The translations under genes and the position numbers were made by a program. A stretch of 64,000 nt of DNA from Peronospora farinosa (lineage: Eukaryota > Oomycota > Peronosporomycetes > Peronosporales > Peronosporaceae), in assembly GCA_947646735.1 (NCBI GenBank), contig CANTFK010000769.1:62001-126000 (forward strand). Direction: 5' to 3'. This document shows positions 31,812 to 42,449 of the stretch, piece by piece. The notes beneath the pieces are model-generated. The model did not search any database. It had not been told where the DNA came from and saw only the letters and a program-made list of their open reading frames with translations. Position 1 is the first letter of the stretch, and every line of letters begins with the position of its first letter.

Positions 31812-33692
31812 ATGTCTTCACTTCCTTCGTCACGTAGGTCCTTCATTGTCCCCTTTGTAGCTCCTCCACCTCTAACTCGTGTCTGTCCAGCCATGTCTTC
31901 CCCTGGTTCTGATCCACCGTCTGCTGACCCACCGTCCGCTGATCCACCGACTGAAGAGCCGACCTCGGTCGCCCCAGCGCCTTCAATCACCCCTGGTTCT
32001 AACCCCTCATCTGCTGACCCACCGTCCGCTGACCCACCATCTGAGGAGCCGACTTCAATCGCCGTCGCGCCTTCGGTTGCCTCTCCATGTAGAGAGGCGT
32101 CCTTGGCCGACCCTCCCGGGCCGGTGTGTTCGCCGTTGAGTGCTGCTGAAACTGTTGTCGTTCACAGCTCTCCTGTTTCCACCGCTTTGCCTCCTGTCGA
32201 GACAGCAGATGCTCCTGTCACGCCGACCCCCATGGTTGACCGTCCGTCTTCCGTACTCGTTAACGTACGGGCAGCTCTGCGGGAATTGCAAGCTCTCGCG
32301 GACGCCCATTCCCGCCGCATCGAAGACTGCGAGGGTCGGCTAGGTGTCCTTCCCCCTTCGGCCGCCTTGTTGGCCACTCGTTGTGAGCGGTTGGAGGAGG
32401 CACTGCGCGACAAGTCCCGGCTGGTGGCCCAACTTCGCGAAGCTCTCCAGCGCGAGACTGCACTGGTGGACCGTCTGCGATGGAAGGTCGACCACATCCG
32501 AAGCCGGTACTCGCTTCTCGCCGCAGAGCTCGACCATGTCGACTTCTCTGACGGGCCACCTCTAGGACCAGCTACTCCTTCGGCAGCTTCGCCCCCGGCC
32601 GCATGTTCCCCTTCGCGGCCGGCGAAAGCTCTTGGTAAACGGTCCCGGCGGCCGTCACCCCGGGTACCCGCCAAAACCTCCAGGCTTTCGAAGCCCGACG
32701 CCTCTGCGATACCACCGTCTGCGGTCTCTGGTGGTCGTTCCCCTGTCGTGCTTGAGTCTTCGGACGACGACCTCAGCGACGACAGCGAGACACTTCGGGC
32801 AGCTCTGGCCAAGTATCGTTCTGCTAATCGGCGCCCCACCAGTATGAACCTTATACGTCTTCCGCCGACGTCCGCTCCTCCATCGAGGACCACCTCGGCT
32901 ACCGGCCTCTCGCTGAAACGGGCGATGTTCGGGACGTCTGACTCGGAGACTGAGTCGTCTGCGTAGAAAGAAAAGAGCGCATCCACTGTTGCGGACAACA
33001 CCCTGCTCCCTTCGGCCGACTCTTGCTTGCTCCCCAAGGATGCCATGATCCCAGGGTACATGCAGTCGAAGACCTTCTCCGCTGCGGAAGTGGCACCTTG
33101 GCCGGTCGACCTGGTCAATTCTTGGTGCATTGTAACAATGTCTCCCAAAGACTTGGTCGACCAGCTGAATCTACCTTAGGGTTGGTTTGGTCCTCCGGAC
33201 GGAAACCTTGACCGCCCTCCCAAATGGAAGAAGTCGTTGGTGAACCCTCCAATGATCCAGAGATTGCTAGCGGCGGAACCTTGGGTGGAAGCTCGTGTTC
33301 CCATGCAGCCCGTTTCCTTCCGACCTGTTGGCTGGTTCGCCCAGTTGGCAGCGGCCTACATCCAGTTTGACGAAGAGCATAGTCAAGCACTTTGGGAGGC
33401 GACTCACTGCCTGTGGATCTCCAAGGACCAAGCGCGCGCAAATTCTTTCCTCGCATTTTACTACAACGCGCGGAAGAAGCTTCGGAGTCGGGCGACTCGA
33501 GCGTGGCGGGAGGTGGTCGACCTTATCTTCATTGGGATGAGCAAGGGCCACTGCGATCTCGACATTTTCCTGGACCCCTTCTTCCGTCATCTTCCTCGAA
33601 CCCGCCGTGTAGTTTATTGGTTCCCTGGTCGTGAAAAGGGGTCGGACCCGGTCGACCTGCTTGAGGCCCTTCGGGTGTCGGATTCCGCGTGA
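31812..33692 (+). pseudogene. Long antisense reading frame between integrase and 3' LTR of family 1
   Basis: One plus-strand frame runs from ATG 31812 (47 nt beyond the LTR; an earlier in-frame ATG at 31548 lies in the LTR) to TGA 33690-33692, about 627 codons, with only two internal stops, TAG at 32964 and TAG at 33177. Order: repeated DPPSADPPSADPP segments (residues about 30-85), Ser/Pro-rich stretch, a coiled coil (about 32265-32550: LRELQALADAHSRRIEDCE, CERLEEALRDKSRLVAQLR), a basic Ser-rich part, an acidic SSDDDLSDDSE patch, then a globular-looking C-terminal part (33200-33692: WFAQLAAAYIQFDEEHSQAL, WISKDQARANSFLAFYYNA). No homology recognised. It is convergent with gag-pol and does not overlap it. 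Confidence 0.55.
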
Positions 33693-34119
33693 CCGTGGCT
33701 CACCCAGTATCGGTTGTCTTCTGTGCCCCATCCTGGCGCGCTAATTCCACGCCTCAAAGGCAAGTTTGGGCCATCCGTTTAGGTCTTCCCTTGAACATGA
33801 ATCTTCTTTTCCCTTCGATCCTATTTTGTGTGCTTGTCCATCTTCTTTCTCCTCTTGCCATGTTTTCCTCTGTTCTAGTTGATCTTGGTAATCTTCCTCC
33901 TTTGTTCTCCGTTCTCCTATACTCCTAACTCGTGGAAGTTCGAGGTCGCCCCGCAGGCGACCCAAGTCGTCCAACGAGGGGCTGGGCCGACCATTGAGGG
34001 AATCGGTCCACCTTCTAAGAAACTTGCGACCGTCTGCTAGTTTTCATGGCTTTGCATTACTTCGAAGCGTTTATGGCTTGTCTTCTTGCGCTCGAAGTCC
34101 CGGAGTAAAGCTCCGCAAT

Positions 34120-34868
34120 TCAGATCCACTTCGTCCACCCGCGAGGGGTCGGAGTGCCGTTCGCTTGAGGTCGGTAGGCCATGGTCGCTCTCTGACGTTG
34201 ACCCACCATACGGCTGAAAGCTCGGAAGAAGTCCGACATAAACCCCGGTTCCCGATCGTGGCGGATCGTCTCACAGGCGCCAAAACGGCGGAAAACGCAT
34301 TCTTCATATCCCTCAGCTACTGTCTGGGCTGTCCGTGAAGCACTTGCCTTCGCCATCACATAACCTGTGAGCAGGTCGACCCAGATCAGTAGGACCGTTT
34401 TCCTTTATACGACTTGGGGAGAGAAGGTATGTGGTCCATCGCGATGATTTGGAAAGGGTACGTCGCTTCAACATTCCTCGGAGACCTTTCTTGTAAAGTG
34501 GGCCTCCCTTTCCCAGTCTCACAATCCATGCACTGACCCACATATTTCTGAACACTCCGGAACAGACCTCTCCAATGACAATGTCGTCTGATCCATTGAT
34601 AAGTACGCCCGATTCCCTGATGGCCGCCTTCCAAACTTGTATCATAGTGATGGAGGACATCGGCCTGGAGACTCTCAGGTATCACCAATCTGGCAGTTAT
34701 GTCTCGGTCGTCTCCCTTGATCCTCTGGCTGGGGCAGTACACCAGCAGTCCTTCTTCACTTATCTCGTATCTTCCGACATTTTGCTGCAGTTTCTGGTCG
34801 ATTCCACTGACAAATCCTTCCAGTATCCCTTCAAATATGCCTATAACTCGCGTACCCAGCTCTCCTCT
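34120..34868 (-). pseudogene. Integrase of family 1 (internal 1), truncated
   Basis: In the -1 frame relative to pol, the minus strand shows the zinc-binding domain (HHYDTSLEGGHQGIG then CMDCETGKGRP) and the catalytic core: first Asp in IIAMDHIPSLP, second Asp in IRHDREPGF, then YRPQANG. The expected Glu after QANG is missing; the reading changes to TPTPRGW. The frame changes again near 34386-34360, and no GPY/F domain follows. Integration activity is not expected from this copy. Confidence 0.82.
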
Positions 34869-34870
34869 TC

Positions 34871-37800
34871 TTACGCATCTCGGATCCCTTCCATCCGGAG
34901 TTGTTGTACCACATCTTCTTGCATGACCTCTCCCGATATTTTGACGGGGGACCGTGATCTCGTCACCGCAGATACCTTGACCGACTGACCCCGGTCTCTA
35001 GGGACCAGCACCTCTGGCAGCCGATTGATTGTTTCTAGACCTGACCACTCTCCTCTTGGTATCGACTCGACCCCTTGCTGCTGATGTAAAGCTGTACTAG
35101 CCAACTGGTCTGCGCTCTGATTCCAGTCTCGTTTCACATGTAGGACTGCCTGGTTGGGCCACGACTGGAGTTTACTCAGCGCCTGGGCCCGCAACGGGGA
35201 TAAACCTGAAGCTTTGCATTCAATCTCTCCACGCATCTGTCTTATAACCAGATTGGAATCTCCACAAATAATCAAACGCCGTCGCTCCATTGGCTCCAAC
35301 AGGTCAAAACCCAGTAACATGCCCTCATATTCAGCTTCATTCACCGTAGACTTGTCGAGATATTTCGATGCAGCTGCGACTATAGTCCATGCAGGAAGTC
35401 TCCACACAATAGTGCTGCAGGCGCCTCCCCCTTGCTTCACCCGGGCCAACCCATCGAAACTCATCACAAACAGTTCTTCATTTAGTTCCACTGTAGGCGT
35501 CGGTAGGTCGACCACTTGCCTGGATTGCTTCTTGGGAGCAATTGACGACAGAATTGAGTCGACATTTTTTCGAGGCGTAATACTGGCTGCTAACGCCCCC
35601 AGTACCTGGTCCTCGCCTTTCTTGCATTTCACAATCTCCAAAGTCCACTGTGACAACAGAGCGGCCCAGTTTCCTAAGCGACCTTGCAACCCCAAAGACT
35701 TCACTAGCCAGGCTAGTGTAGAGTGCCTCGTCAGAACTTTGAGAGGTCGGGTGACCAACATCGTGAAGCAAGTTTCCAATATCCGTAACAACGCCAGCAC
35801 TTCCTTTTCCACTGTGCTATAGTTCACCTCGTTTGACTTGAGGGTTCGGCTCGTAAACATTACCGGCATATACAGGCCGTCGTAATTTTGCACCAACGAC
35901 GCCGAAATAGCCCAATCACTTGCGTAGAAAATGATGACCGCCTCTCTAGCTGGGTCGAAATGTCGTAGGATGGGCGCCATAGCAATCTTGTTCTTAAGCA
36001 TGGCAAACGCTACTTGTACCTTCGACCATTTTTCTTCGTCGTCTTCCTGGGCCGCCACTTCCTCGTTAGCCTTCAATTTGCACCTCCAAGCGTGAAAATC
36101 CACCTCTCTCAGTTCGTAAAGGATCGACGCGTATATGGCATAATCTTCGATGTACCTGCTGTAGTAATTTAAGCTTCCTAGAAAGGACTGCATAGCCTTC
36201 AGTGTTGTCGGTAGAGGTAGGTCGACCAAAGACTGAAGATCTTTTGGGTGGGCCTCTAGTCCCCCTTTGGAGACTCGATGTCCAAGATACTCGACCTTCC
36301 GACATCCCCACGTACTCTTGACGGCACTGACCGACAAATTCCAATAGTCACACACGTCTAGCAGCCGCTCCACTTTCTGGCATAATACGTCCCACGATTC
36401 GGCCGGAACAAGTATATCGTCAATGTATGATCGTCGACCCAATACAGAGAGGCCCGATTTTGTATCTGGTTCCCCTGTTGCGAACAAATCCTCTGTTTCT
36501 TCTGTGGCAGCCCCTGGCGAAATCCGTAAGAATCCATATAACGCATTATCCAACAACCTTTGATATATCTGAGGCGCATTCTTAAGCCCAAAAGGCATCC
36601 GAAGCCATTCAAATAATCCCAGTGGCGTAACGAACGCCGAGATTAGTCTCGCCCTTTCGGTCATACTGACGACCCAAAAACCACTCGCCATGTCAAGAAA
36701 ACAGTGCCACAAAGCTCCGTTCAAGTCCTCCAGTAATTCGTTAATCAACGGCATAGGGTATACCATAAGCTGGGTGAGATCATTCACCAACCGATAGTCG
36801 ATACACGATCGAATTTCGACCCCACTCTTCTTCACGATAATCACAATTGGGTTGGCCCATAGCGAGATTGAAGGCTGAATGATCTTTGCTGATAACAATC
36901 CCTTGATCAGGTCGGCTAGTTTCTCTCTGAATTGAGGGGCCACCTTTCGTACGCGTTGCGCGATCGGTCTTGCGTTCCCTACATCGATATCGCATATCGC
37001 TCCTCGGGCGGCCGGGGGTAAGGCGTTACCTTTACCCATCAGCAGATGTCGTTTCTTCCATATTATTTGTCGCAACCGGTCCACCTCTTCGGGAGTGTTC
37101 CCATCTGGATCTGGAATCTGTATATCTTTTAACGCAATGCCTTCGGATGAGGGGTCCACTTCCGGTACGACCGCCCACCCTGGCCTTATGTCCTCGGCCC
37201 AAAGTTCTCCACTCTCGAAAGAACACACCTGGTCATCTGCCTGTAACAAGTCTACCGGTTTGACTTCCTTCTCATTGGTGGTGGTCACTGTATGTAGGTC
37301 TTCTTCAAATACACTCCGCTTTTGGGCGGTCCCCTCCTGCCAATTCACCCTCTCTTCGCACAGTTGTTCTTCACTGTCGGGTACCGGTTGGTGTGTTATA
37401 TTCATCATTGGGGTTGGGGCCTGCGGTCGCTGTAAGATGTGTGACGGAGTCTTATACTCTGGTCTCTCCACTAGTGGCTCCTCTTCCTCTTCCGTTAGGT
37501 CGACCTGATGGTCGACTTGGTCGGTAGTAGATTCATAAGCCAGATTTAGCCATTCCGCATATCTTCGAGAGCCTACCGAGACAAACCCTTGCGTTCTTGG
37601 AACTTGCTCCCTAGTCAACCACATACCTACCTTGGTATCTTCATGCAATTTGAAGGGGCGAGGGCTGACATTGGTTATCTTCAAAATCGGTCGACGTCCT
37701 ATCCCTTGTATCATGGTGGTCACCCATCGTTCGCCTCTCGTGACCCACAATTTCCACTGTTCTGAGGTCGACCTTTTGAGAGGCACTTCCGTACATCCTC

Positions 37801-38554
37801 CAACGGATATCTGTACATACCGACCCAATTTCACATCCGATACTCGCGTATTATACAGTGTCCTTCGCCCAGTCAACTGTACCCTGACCTCATCGGGGAG
37901 GCAAAGAGTTCCGTCGGCCAAGTCTAACCGGATACCGGCTGGGACCATGAAGTCCATCCCCAAAATTGCATCTTGGCCTACCATAGGGCCTACCCACACC
38001 TTAAAGATGTACACCAAGTTCCCATTCAGAGTGACCTTGATGCGAGTGCGTCCCTCCGTGGTGTATACGGCTTCCCCAATACCAATACATTCTTGTCGTT
38101 CACTTTCATCAATTTGGCAGCCTACCTTACGAGCAAAGGCGATATCCAGAATGGATATCTCGGCACCAGTATCGAGCAACAAATTTGCATGGTCGTTGTT
38201 GACCTTTCCAGAGGCTTTCGCTTGCCTGAACCATTTAGTAGGGGCGTGGTATTTCCAGTACCCCCTAGACTCGCCTGGCAATAAGTCCAACTCCATTACT
38301 GAACTTTCTCGAAAAAGATTATTAGGTTCATTCAAAGAAGCAACATGGACCACAGGGTAATTTCCAATCTTCGATATATTTCCAATCTTAACTGGAATAC
38401 CCGTCCCCTCCTTGGGCTGTTTCTCCACATATGCAAAAATGCAACAATTAGAACGCTCGGCTCGTACCAGATTCAAACCTGGCGAGCGTCCTAATTTGCC
38501 ATCTTCTCGAGTTTCTCCGGGAACATCCCTGCGTGCTTGGCTGGGTTGTACCAT
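34871..38554 (-). CDS. Pol of family 1: protease, RT, RNase H and a second RNase H
   Basis: 1227 open codons (ATG 38554, but probably reached from gag by a -1 shift). Residues about 120-230: aspartic protease with LLLDTGAEISIL (Asp128). Residues about 540-770: RT with RSCIDYRLVNDLT, MPFGLKNAPQIY and catalytic YIDD near 710. Residues about 865-985: Ty3 RNase H (FYASDWAISAS, NYSTVEKEVLAL). Residues about 1020-1155: a second RNase H of the RNase HI/archaeal type with SFDGLARV, NEAEYEGM, CGDSNLVIRQ and RDWNQSADQLAS, giving the Asp-Glu-Asp-Asp set. Dual RNase H is known from plant Tat elements and reported for oomycete Ty3 elements. Integrase follows in another frame. It copies element RNA into DNA in the particle. 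Confidence 0.92.
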   Translation of the reverse strand: MVQPSQARRDVPGETREDGKLGRSPGLNLVRAERSNCCIFAYVEKQPKEGTGIPVKIGNISKIGNYPVVHVASLNEPNNLFRESSVMELDLLPGESRGYWKYHAPTKWFRQAKASGKVNNDHANLLLDTGAEISILDIAFARKVGCQIDESERQECIGIGEAVYTTEGRTRIKVTLNGNLVYIFKVWVGPMVGQDAILGMDFMVPAGIRLDLADGTLCLPDEVRVQLTGRRTLYNTRVSDVKLGRYVQISVGGCTEVPLKRSTSEQWKLWVTRGERWVTTMIQGIGRRPILKITNVSPRPFKLHEDTKVGMWLTREQVPRTQGFVSVGSRRYAEWLNLAYESTTDQVDHQVDLTEEEEEPLVERPEYKTPSHILQRPQAPTPMMNITHQPVPDSEEQLCEERVNWQEGTAQKRSVFEEDLHTVTTTNEKEVKPVDLLQADDQVCSFESGELWAEDIRPGWAVVPEVDPSSEGIALKDIQIPDPDGNTPEEVDRLRQIIWKKRHLLMGKGNALPPAARGAICDIDVGNARPIAQRVRKVAPQFREKLADLIKGLLSAKIIQPSISLWANPIVIIVKKSGVEIRSCIDYRLVNDLTQLMVYPMPLINELLEDLNGALWHCFLDMASGFWVVSMTERARLISAFVTPLGLFEWLRMPFGLKNAPQIYQRLLDNALYGFLRISPGAATEETEDLFATGEPDTKSGLSVLGRRSYIDDILVPAESWDVLCQKVERLLDVCDYWNLSVSAVKSTWGCRKVEYLGHRVSKGGLEAHPKDLQSLVDLPLPTTLKAMQSFLGSLNYYSRYIEDYAIYASILYELREVDFHAWRCKLKANEEVAAQEDDEEKWSKVQVAFAMLKNKIAMAPILRHFDPAREAVIIFYASDWAISASLVQNYDGLYMPVMFTSRTLKSNEVNYSTVEKEVLALLRILETCFTMLVTRPLKVLTRHSTLAWLVKSLGLQGRLGNWAALLSQWTLEIVKCKKGEDQVLGALAASITPRKNVDSILSSIAPKKQSRQVVDLPTPTVELNEELFVMSFDGLARVKQGGGACSTIVWRLPAWTIVAAASKYLDKSTVNEAEYEGMLLGFDLLEPMERRRLIICGDSNLVIRQMRGEIECKASGLSPLRAQALSKLQSWPNQAVLHVKRDWNQSADQLASTALHQQQGVESIPRGEWSGLETINRLPEVLVPRDRGQSVKVSAVTRSRSPVKISGEVMQEDVVQQLRMEGIRDA

Positions 38555-41013
38555 TGACGGAACAAATTATAGAACTCCTCCATCTGGCACTTCCCAATCT
38601 CGTGAATCTCTCCACAACCCCGGCATACAAACAGGCAGCGGTCAGACGGGTGACCTTTCCTTCCACAGCGGTCGCAGGTCAATCTTTTCCAGCAATTCAG
38701 ATCTCCATGTTTCTTGGACCCGCAATATGCACATCTCGTGTTTGGGGTCGCTGATGATGGGCCGGGTCGCTGGTCTACCGCCTGGCGATGTTGGTCGGCC
38801 TCCCTAGTCGGTAGATTCTTTGAGAACCTCACACTTGGATCCCTCCCTGCTTCCTTCTCCATAAGGTATACTCGTCTTAGATCTCCCTCATTCTCCGAGG
38901 AGTCTGGACTGGAATCTTCAGAGCTCGAGTCTTCCAGGGGCGTCCGTACTGCATGTATGGAGCGGCGATTTAGATCTCTCGGCCTCTCGGGTAGTGCCGG
39001 TGCCTTCTGACGAAACTTGTTTGATTCAAACAGCATCTTGCCTCGTCTTGCCTTCGTCCGCTGACATGCTGTCAACACTTCCTCCAATTCTTCCACGTCC
39101 GCCAGACGCAGCATAGTCAACTTGTCTGCTAGCTCTGGGTCGTCCACCTCAAAATGTAGTGATCGACGTGATCCTTCTGAATCTTGGGCGACCCATCCTT
39201 AATCTTCATCTTCGCCCTGAGTCCAAGCACATTCAGGCGGTACAGATAATCCAGCGGGGTCTCTTCCGATCTTTTCTTCGCATGGTAGTACTGGCGGGCG
39301 ACCGGCACCCCCGTACCACAGAAACGAATCATGAACTCTTGGATTAAGTCCTTCCAGTTTCCTCGGACTGAGCGACCCAGTTGACGGTACCAATTCTGTG
39401 CCGGTCCAGTCAGCAATCCTCCAAAAACGAGACATCGTTCATCATCTGGTGCTTGGTCTCTTATAAATGCTGTCTTGACCGTCGATACCCAGCTGCGCGC
39501 AATGTCTTCGTCTTGGTCTCTTTCATAAAATTCTTCAAGATCCGAGGTCGCCGAGAGTTTGATGCGAGGGACCATATTTGGTTTCTCCCCCAACGCTGCG
39601 TTCGCCATCATCGACTGAGGTCCCCTCAAATCCATATTGTCTGGGTCGAACTCACAGGAACCGACGGAACCCATATCGACGTCGGTGATTGTGTGACCTC
39701 TTGGCATTTGTATGCCTGGATGCTGGTCGTGGTTAGCGGTCGTCCTTTGCGCCTCTGGTCTTCCTCCTGCTACACTCCCGTTAGGGTGTGCCCGCGGTAC
39801 TTGACGTTTATTCAAAAATCTTGCCATCGCCGCGTCGAAGAGGGTCTGCAGATCGCCTACCGGGTAGGTAGGTCCTTCCCCCCCCAGCATCTTCGTCACG
39901 GGGCAGAGCAAATTCCATCTTTTTTCCTTGCTGCTTTCCCATTGGCTGAAAATCGGAATGATTTTCATTCTTGCCACGCGTCGCCGTTTCAAGACCACTT
40001 GGTCCCTGCTCCGCGCTGCGCGCTCGGGCCTGGAGCAGCGCCGCTCCAGTAGGGCCTAGGGGCATCCTAGTGACCGACCCAGTCGAGGAAGATCCTGGGG
40101 ACCACGGAGCTGCTTCCCTCTGGCCGCTTGGCATTCGGTGTTGAGATGGGTCTTGATTCGCCCCCGGGTGGCCGGCGGCTCCGTACATGTGGGGACCCAC
40201 CGTGATGTCCTGAAGCGTCATCTGGCTGTCGTTGGACCGCTTGTGTGTAGGTGTCGTCAGAGGTGGGTGTTCCGTTGCTGGTGTGGTACCCACCAGGATC
40301 GACAGACGCTTGTGCATGTGCTCTAACGTTGTTGTGATTCTGTCGAACCCCAGGGATAGCAGGTCGTCCGGGTCGAACCGACCTGCGACCATGTTCGCTT
40401 CACGAAGCATGGTGACCAGCGCTGTGATCGCGTCCGTGACGGAGTGCAGCCGTGGCAGGGTCGACACCGGCCCAGTGAGTTGACCCAGCTGCCGGATATC
40501 CAGGATCTTCGCGACGGGGTTGCTCTCCAGGAACGCGTTCAGCTTGCGCTGGTGGTAGGCCCTCGTGACATCGGCGTCTGTCCATGACGCCAGTCCTTCC
40601 TTCTCGGGGCCTATCGACTTGGTGTTTCCGGGTGCCTTCATCCGGAACTTCGTCGGCTTGGATTGCGCGATCTTGTTTTGTTGTTTTTTTGGGGACCTTA
40701 GCCTCTCGGTTTTCACCGTCGGCTGATGGTCCTCTGGATCATGATAGGCGTCATGACCCAAGGTGTCCTCAACGAGGACATAGGGAGGGTATTTAGGTTT
40801 TTCTTCAATGAATTTAACCTCGACCATGTTGACCGGGCCCCTCCCAAGGCCCGGTCGGTCCTTCGATCCTTTGTTTGTTTCTTCTTGAGTCACTGGCGAT
40901 CGGTCTTCCAGCGACTCTTCGGTCTTGTGCTCCTTCTTGACTTGAACATCTTTATCGTCTTGGGACTCGCGGTGAAATCCCGCGTCTTCCGAAGATCCGG
41001 GCACGCGCACCAT
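38491..41013 (-). pseudogene. gag of family 1 (internal 1), two single-base frame breaks
   Basis: ATG 41013-41011 touches the LTR. Frame 1 runs to 39808, frame 2 covers 39998-39129, frame 3 covers 39147-38491. The first break coincides with a run of eight C near 39886-39893 (copy 1 has seven). The second is one base missing near 39148 relative to copy 1. The order is charged N-terminus, Pro/Ala-rich middle, capsid-like helices (RIKLSATSDLEEFYERDQDE, WYRQLG) and Cys/His clusters (CAYCGSKKHGDLNC, CDRCGRKGHPSDRC, CRGCGEIHEIGKC) like tandem zinc knuckles. The gag frame ends at TAG 38491-38493, overlapping the pol frame by over 60 nt in -1. Confidence 0.87.
40995..41013 (-). other. Candidate tRNA primer-binding site overlapping the gag start
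   Basis: One base after the LTR end, the minus strand reads TGGTGCGCGTGCCCGGATC. The plus strand therefore ends GCGCACCA, as a tRNA 3' end would. The same bases encode the first residues MVRVPGS of gag. The site is conserved at 6602-6620, 45500-45518 and 49273-49291. Confidence 0.6.
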
Positions 41014-42283
41014 TGTGGTGGAGTGGGTTCTCAAAATTGTATGATGAGACCCCAAACCACTCACTGTGCCGGACTGCCGACTGTCGGAGGGGGTACCCCG
41101 ATGCCGCGTATGAACCTTCTCTCACCTTGTGTACCCGTCGGCTGGCGGGTTGCACTCTTCGGAGGACTTGGTGACGATGCAGATGTCTGCCTTGAGGGAG
41201 GTAGACCTGGGGGGCCTCGAGTGGATATGCTTCACTCGGTGGGCCGGTAGGTGGCCACTCGATCGACCTTGTCGAGAGTGGACTTAGAGCCAAATTCTTC
41301 AGGGGCGCTTGTCGTCCCTGGCCTTTTCCTTCTGTTTCAGGGGTATTAACCACCTGACCTTTACGTTGCTCCCGGACCTTGAGGTGAGGGAGACCGCTTC
41401 CGATAGCGGGTCTTGGGGGGTGTTGCTACTCGAACGAGCTCACAGGCCAAATATATCCTGGAGCTCTATTCGCACTTGAACTTCGCTACACAACTGTCTT
41501 CGACGGGGGGCCAAAATTCATCCCTTCCCGGAACAGTGAGTAGCTTAGAGCAAGTTCTTCTTGGGTGACGGAGTCGTGCCACGTGGGGTTCAGCTCGCAC
41601 TTGGCTCGGACCACACGCCTGTCTTCAACGGGGGGGGGCCAAATACATCCCTTCCCCGGAACAGGCGTGTGGCCAGACTAGAGTTCCTTTACAGCGCGAC
41701 GAAGACTTGCCAAGTAGATCGCAAATTGAGTAGTCTTTAATATAGTCCTATCCTTTTACCTCCTTTACTCTATCCTTGCCTGAAGCTCTGATTCCTTGCG
41801 TCGACTAGTCTGATCCTTGTATTAACTGGTACGGAGTGGCTGAACCCCGAGGGGCCGAGGTCGACTGATGAGGGACCCAGGTCTACCAATGAGGGACCGG
41901 GTCGACCGACGAGGGACCCAGGTCTTCCGATGAGGGACCGGGTCGACCGCTGATGGACCGGGTCTACCAACGAGGAGTCGAGGTCGACCGATGAGGGACC
42001 CAGGTCTACCGATGAGGGACCTGTTCGACCAATGAGGGACCGAGTCGACCAATGAGGGCCATGGTCGACTCCCTTCGCTACCGGTTAAACAGTACCCTGG
42101 TAATGAACTCTCCTTTGTTTGTCTTTCACGTTCTCAGCCAACTGTCGCTTCACTCCGAGGTTCCCTTTATCTCCGGTCCCTTCTCTCTGGTGCGTGGTCC
42201 CTTCTCCCTAGTCCACGGCCCCTTTTCCCTTCAATCCAACTGTCCCCTGGATTCTTCACAATTTAGGAAAGCACTTCACCACA
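41014..42283 (-). repeat. Family 1 LTR B
   Basis: 1270 bp. Almost identical to LTR C. Serves as 5' LTR of internal 1 and 3' LTR of internal 2. Minisatellite at 41850-42070. Confidence 0.9.
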
Positions 42284-42449
42284 GCCGCCCCTTGCGCTTG
42301 CTCAGCCGTACAGCGGCTTGAGCATGAGCATGTATTCCCACGTCAATCACGTAGGGTTATTTGCTTGCTCTTTGGTTGGTATTCCGTGGCCAACCTGGGT
42401 CACTCCAGCTGTGTTTTCATCCTTCGATACAGTGAGCTGCATTCTTGAG

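Noticed and set aside
39381..40052. 223-codon plus-strand ORF opposite gag
   Set aside because: Shadow of the capsid coding region; no features of its own.
40726..41250. 174-codon plus-strand ORF repeated at 40726, 45231 and 49004
   Set aside because: Antisense of gag and LTR start; unlike the antisense frames reported above it has no ordered domain composition, and it straddles the LTR boundary.
41822..42052. Minus-strand repetitive ORFs (GPSLVDL, IGRPGS heptads) in LTRs
   Set aside because: They are translations of the 21-bp minisatellite, open in several frames because the period is divisible by three.
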